This document shows positions 59,118-64,000 of a stretch of DNA of 64,000 bases, piece after piece (within the stretch, counting starts at the first letter, position 1; each line of letters starts with the position of its first letter). Origin of the DNA: Oopsacas minuta (lineage: Eukaryota; Porifera; Hexactinellida; Lyssacinosida; Leucopsacidae). The position numbers and the translations under genes were made by a program. A model generated the notes under the pieces. The model was not told the origin of the DNA, ran no database searches, and saw only the letters and a list, made by a program, of their open reading frames with translations. Location of the stretch: the NCBI GenBank assembly GCA_024704765.1, contig JAKMXF010000307.1:372001-436000 (forward strand). Direction: 5' to 3'.

Positions 59118-60409
59118 CAGGGTGACTCATAAATACTGTTACTGATATACTATCTAACAATATTCTATATTTCATATAGGAATTCTGTATAATATTATGC
59201 TATAATTCATTCTAGATCTTATACTCTAAAATATTTATTCATTATGGCATTTGGACACTAATCAATCGATTTTTTACTGATTAGCAATGGAACTTCGGCG
59301 AGCAGTTGATATACAGCTTTATGAGGCGAGAAATTCCAAGGTTAAAATCGCTAAACTACTAAAAACGAATTAGATGTTCATAAACCGGTCTTTGTTTTGA
59401 TACAATGATACCGGATTGATGACTGACAGACGTAGACCTGGTCGTCCGCGAATTGTAAGGACCTTTTCTAAGATAAGTCGTGCATCCCAGAGGTTCCGCT
59501 GAAATCCTTCAAGAAGCATCGGAAAAATGGCCAAGGAGATACAAATTAGTAGGGAATCAATGAGAAGAATTGTATGAAGTGACCTATAGATGAAAGCCTA
59601 TACATTGAATAAGTGCCAGCTTCTTAGAGAGCAAAATAAGAACAAGCGGTTACAAAGATGTAAAGAATGGTTTCGCGTTACAACAACCACGCCCATAGAG
59701 ATTTCCTCTTCTCAGATGAGAAATTGTTCACTGTAGAACAAGTGTTAAACTCCCAAAACGATAGAATCCTTGCTACTGCGAAAAATAATCTCCCTAAATC
59801 TAGAGCTAAAAATCCAGCTTCAGGAATGGTGTGTGGAGGCATCACATTTGATGGTCGGACACCCCTTGTTTTCATTCCCCCAGAGTCTAAAAATCAATCA
59901 AACAGTATACCATGATTTGATACTGAAGAAGGTTGTCAAACCTTGGCGTAAAAACATTATCAAAATAGAAAATGGGTATTCCAACAAGACTCAGCACCTG
60001 CCCATAAAGCGAAAGCGACACAACAGTGGTGCAAAGAGAATCTCCCAAGGCTAATTTCTGCCGATGAGTGGCTTTCTTACTCCCCTGACAGTAACCCTCT
60101 CGATTATTCAGTATGATCCATTTTAGAGAGCAAGGTCAACTCTAAAAAACACTATAGTATTGACGAGCTAAAGAAAACCTTGTCTCGAGAATGGAAGAAT
60201 ATTCCAGACTGTGACATTTGTTCTAGCGTGGACTCCTTCCCTACTCATATTGTTAGGTGTATTAAATGCCGAGGGAGTATATTCGAATGATACTCGAAAT
60301 ATATTCTATGTAGAGATTCTGACAATTGGAAGAAATTTCATGTCAACAGCTTCAATATTATATATTTTATACATACAACAATTGGTAACAGAATTTATGG
60401 GTCACTCTG
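59118..60409 (+). mobile_element. DD37D-type Tc1/mariner element, dead copy 2
   Basis: The ends are CAGGGTGACTCATAAATACT at 59118 and the inverted end TATGGGTCACTCTG at 60409, next to TA (59116-59117, 60410-60411). Length 1292 bp. It is a close relative of 31248-32556. Confidence 0.9.
59287..60290 (+). pseudogene. DD37D-type transposase, dead copy 2
   Basis: The start ATG 59287 gives MELRRAVDIQLYEARNSKVK. A TAG follows at about 59371, then RRRPGRPRIVRTFSKIS and SIGKMAKEIQISRESMRRIV with a stop. HRDFLFSDEKLFTVEQV and LNSQNDRILATAKNN hold the first catalytic site. The frame then shifts at PPESKNQSNSIP and again before the NPLDYSV block near 60095. The C-terminal stretch ends near 60285. At least five lesions; those at 59371, near 59573 and near 59880 are also present in the copy at 31248-32556. 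Confidence 0.82.
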
Positions 60410-60411
60410 TA

Positions 60412-61254
60412 TATTTGTTGAGCATATGATAACATGCTGAAACCTAACCTTTAGTATTGTTTTGAATTTAATCAGCAATTTATGGAAATATGATTAATCA
60501 CCCAAAAGGTGGGTGTATATTCACATTAGGAAATTTTCCATTGTCAGGACCACAAATCAATTTACTACAGTATATCTTCCAAATCTCAGTCTTAATCTCC
60601 AAAATTGCGAACAGGAGAGTGAATAAATATATAAAATACATACATATGCACGGATTAAGAATGTCAACCATTTTAGAACTGTGATACAATACTATAGTAT
60701 TGTCGATAAAATATATAAAAAACCGTATGCCGAAAACAACATAAATTTCTATCTATCAAATCTGGTTTTATGAAAAGGGTCAATTCTATTTTGGCAAAGT
60801 ACAACAATTTTCTCACAGTTATATAAATGGCTTCATGATTTTGAAATCTGTAATGCATGCATACTTTCATAATGGACAAATGAAGGCATGGTGCAGGATG
60901 CAACAATTGCTGGGATATCTACGATACGTATTTTGTGCAGACAATGAAGTGTACCAGTGTTATCTTCGTAGCGGATTCAAATCCCCACTATAACATAGTT
61001 CACTCAAAAAGTATGGGTTCTATTTGGAAAGAACCATACCAGTGCAAATAGGAAACTTGGTACATATGATATCATCACTCATAATCACGAATCTTTAATG
61101 ATAAGTAGCCAATTTTACATCATAGTTTTGGTTCAAGTATATTATCAATATTTCCTACAATAATTGTGATAACAACTTATCATTTATTCAAATTTACATC
61201 TCACTTGGTACATTGCATATATCCACTTGGGGCATTCAACATGTTCTAGGCTCA
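60412..61254. other. Unannotated AT-rich stretch
   Basis: No gene seen. Confidence 0.3.
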
Positions 61255-61279
61255 TTACATTAAAATCATAGATAAGATC

Positions 61280-61560
61280 AAAATTAAGATATTTTTCTTT
61301 GTATATTCGAAATATTCGCCATTAAGCGAGACACATAACTTTAACCTTAATATCCACATCAGAAATGGTTTTGTGAACTCTTTTGTGAGTATGTTTTTAA
61401 GGGCATTATGAGGCTCATATCCGAGTGCAAGTCTTGCGTCAGAAACCTTGCCTACCAAGTGCTTTTTGACTAAACTGAAAAGCCAAATATCACATGGCTA
61501 TAGATATGGGCTATATGGAGGGTGGGGCAACTCAATCATTCCCATTTCACTCTGCATTTC
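61280..61560 (-). pseudogene. mariner transposase fragment, C-terminal part
   Basis: The minus strand reads IELPHPPYSPYL, stop, PCDIWLFSLVKKHLVGK, then KEFTKPFLMWILRLKLCVSL with NGEYFEYTKK. This is the end of a mariner transposase after the second catalytic site; the SPDL motif is SPYL and the next residue is a stop. No N-terminal part or inverted end was found. Confidence 0.65.
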
Positions 61561-61929
61561 ACCGAGTAATAGACACAACTCTTCCTTTCAATGTTATGAC
61601 AGTTACGGATCCTTCACAACCTGGACAGATTTGACTTTTCTTACAAATTTTGATTTAAGTTGCCAAAGCGCCATTAACTATAAATTCACTGCACGAGATA
61701 TGTCAATTACGAAACCAGGAGAACGAGACTATAGAAGAGCTAAATGGAAGTTTCAGACATTAACCCCATTTCTCGTTTTAGAAACATGGCCTCTAAAAAA
61801 TTTTTCAACTCTAGAAAGCATTATCGAAACAAAATTATCAATCACATGCAAGGATGAACTAATTACTTACAGATTGCTTGGATACAGTCTACTGTCAAGA
61901 AGTGATTTCAGTTTTCAAAATTAGATCAA

Positions 61930-64000
61930 AGGGAATGTTTATTGTTATGATGGAATGGAGGATCTACATATACTGGTACAATACCCGTCAAAAATTATAC
62001 GAGCAATACGTAACAATTCTCCAATCACTTCGAATGTCAATTATATTTTTACCTATCAGATAAGAAACACTAAAGCTATACTAGAGTACGTAGATTGCAA
62101 CGTCATTAGAGTGTGTTACATCATTTATCGGTTTCACAAATTTATCTATCAATGCTATCCTTGTTAGCTATATTTATATACATGATATATGTGGTAAGCG
62201 AGAACTGGTAGATTATAAGTCGATTCCATATATTCTGCAGTTTCTCCATTATAAATGCTATAAACTCGCTTAATAGAGCAACCGGTTAATCACCACTTTC
62301 CAGGGACAGAACCATATAAAGTGTCAAATACCTCCGGTTAATCGGGTCAATACCTTTATTCCGCTTAATCCGGTCAAATGTCCCTTAATTACCTAAGTGA
62401 TGACCGCAATAAACAAGAAATGCAAAATCTTCCCCCTTTTGATATCCAAGTTAGCAAAAACTGAAATCTACCCGGAACAAATATGTTAACAAATGGAAGA
62501 ACCCATAACAATACTTTACACAATAAATTTAAACCAGGACAAATTTGTTAAATGCCAAAATCATGACAAATTAGTTCCGGCCGAACAGTTTTACATCGGA
62601 AAAAATATATAAAAAGAGGACCAGTAATGTCAATATAGATCTAGATCTTTGTATCCTAAGAATTCAAATATCAACCAAAAACCATTTTGCAACACTGAAA
62701 TTAATATAATTCGTTTCTCACGACCTGAATACAAATGATATTCTTCAACTGTATTTTATTCGCCTTCATTCCTTCGACAAACTTTCTTCAATTATAACAA
62801 TGCTTTCTATTTCGATTCAATCATGTGAATATCTTTCTAAATCAATTTTGAAATGATACAAAACGATACAAAACGATATATTGAACACGGTTACATAGAT
62901 AATCGGTTATATTAGAGATAATTGTCTATTAGAAGCATGGATATTAGTTGACAGCATCAACTGTTGATTATTGGCTTTGTTTAGAAATGCTTATCCTATT
63001 TTTACGGTCGTATAACTTATGTGGAATTTTAAATTTACTTTATCCATTCGAGAAAATATGGATCTATTATTGATTCCATTCAACTGTATCAGAAAATGAG
63101 GCAGAGTTAACTCCTCAAAATTCAATTGTTAAGTTGATTCACATCCAGGTATGTTATCTAAAGCATCACCTGATATTGGTCACTCAGAAACTAGTGTTGT
63201 CATCAACAAATCTACCTATAATTATGTGTCACTTGTCGCTACACTAGATGATGGTGATATTCTGAATGATGTATTCATTGAAGTGTTCACAGCTATTGAA
63301 CAAAGTAAGGGTAACTAAATATGAAATTTCAACAAAGCTTTGTTAATAAATAGGTAATGATCTAATAGTTATTGAAATACTCATTGCATAATATTATATG
63401 ATATATTACAATTCAAATACCAGATTAAGGTTGCATAGGTCGGTATTACCTCAATAAGAATATTTAGGAATGATTAGAGCAAATTGTGTTGAGTTGATAA
63501 CACATTAATGAGTTGTGACACTTCTGGCAGATGTAGCACACAACTGGAATATTAGAACAACAACTAGAAAACATATGAAAATCATTTCAAGTTCTCTCAT
63601 TCTACTTGAAAATATTAGTATAGTTGGAAATATAATCCATTTTGTGCATTTTGTGTTAACATCAGAGGTGGCGCACATAAATAATATATGTGTTCTCCTG
63701 CCCCGTATTGCTTAATAATAAAATGAAACAACAAAAAGGTTGGCTACAAACAATTCTAAATATTCATGATGGGGTAATAGAGATTGATAGAATACAATTT
63801 TCTATCAGAATTGCTTCATCAAATTTTAATTAGAAGCCATTAGTAATTATGTATAAATAGCTAATTATCTATTTAATGAGCAAAGTATGCCTTGAAAATA
63901 TAATTTGAAAACACTTCATAGATATTTATGTGAACAATGTAACTAACATAGCCCGATAAATTTTGAAGTATCGAAATATTGACAATCATTGGCACCTATC
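61930..64000. other. Unannotated AT-rich stretch
   Basis: No recognisable family in about 2 kb. A 55-codon plus-strand frame at 63152-63319 (MLSKASPDIGHSETSVVINK, then STYNYVSLVATLDDGDILND) has a protein-like composition and could be an exon or a fragment, but nothing supports a function. Confidence 0.3.

Noticed and set aside
60960-61000. GGATTCAAATCCCC resembling a tRNA T-arm.
   Set aside because: The stem does not pair beyond two bases and no acceptor, D or anticodon arms fit around it.

Overview
This window looks like eukaryotic, AT-rich DNA that is almost entirely made of transposable elements in different states of decay. The mixture points to an arthropod, perhaps a crustacean such as a parasitic copepod: Tc1/mariner elements including DD37D types, Merlin, a MULE with a FLYWCH finger, pogo/Tigger, several hAT lineages of the ZBED, GTF2IRD2, ZNF862 and ZMYM1 kinds, and a piece of LTR-retrotransposon integrase. 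That assignment is an inference from family content only. No rRNA, tRNA, CRISPR or operon-like structure was seen.

Layout. 1-500: an exon of a probable Dbl-type RhoGEF on the minus strand, the only clear metazoan-style host exon. 758-4627: a Merlin element with two 592-bp inverted repeats and a broken transposase. 5122-5436: an intact, intronless, diverged NF-YB-type histone-fold ORF. 6071-10578: a Mutator-like element with long inverted repeats, a decayed FLYWCH + MULE + RING transposase, and a Tc1 element inside its left repeat. 11110-16760: LTR-retrotransposon integrase remnants split by a BED-type hAT, which is itself split by a second hAT; both hATs have exact 8-bp target duplications. 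17295-23540: a decayed pogo/Tigger element holding, on its left side, an unclassified 2.1-kb element with about 41-bp inverted termini (17642-19773) and, on its right side, a Tc1-type element (20627-23272) that contains a mariner (20719-22048). 24600-30620: old dispersed repeats, a ZNF862-like hAT and the 3' half of a ZBED5-like hAT. 31248-32556 and 59118-60409: two dead DD37D copies sharing the same lesions. 32679-35126: a degraded hAT split by a DD37D element whose 343-codon transposase is intact (33139-34170). 35343-39446: the 5' half of a ZBED5-like hAT and two mariners. 39447-47080: no recognisable gene. 47080-56268: Tc1 remnants, a ZMYM1-like hAT, a mariner with an internal inversion, an unidentified decayed coding region and a nearly intact DD37D element. 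56269-64000: mostly unannotatable AT-rich DNA, one microsatellite, one dead DD37D copy and a mariner fragment.

The genes do not form a pathway. The window records successive insertions: TA-targeting Tc1/mariner elements landed in older hAT, MULE and pogo copies, and the nesting gives a relative order. Only the ORFs at 33139-34170 and 5122-5436 appear free of disabling changes, with 55079-56109 one frameshift short.
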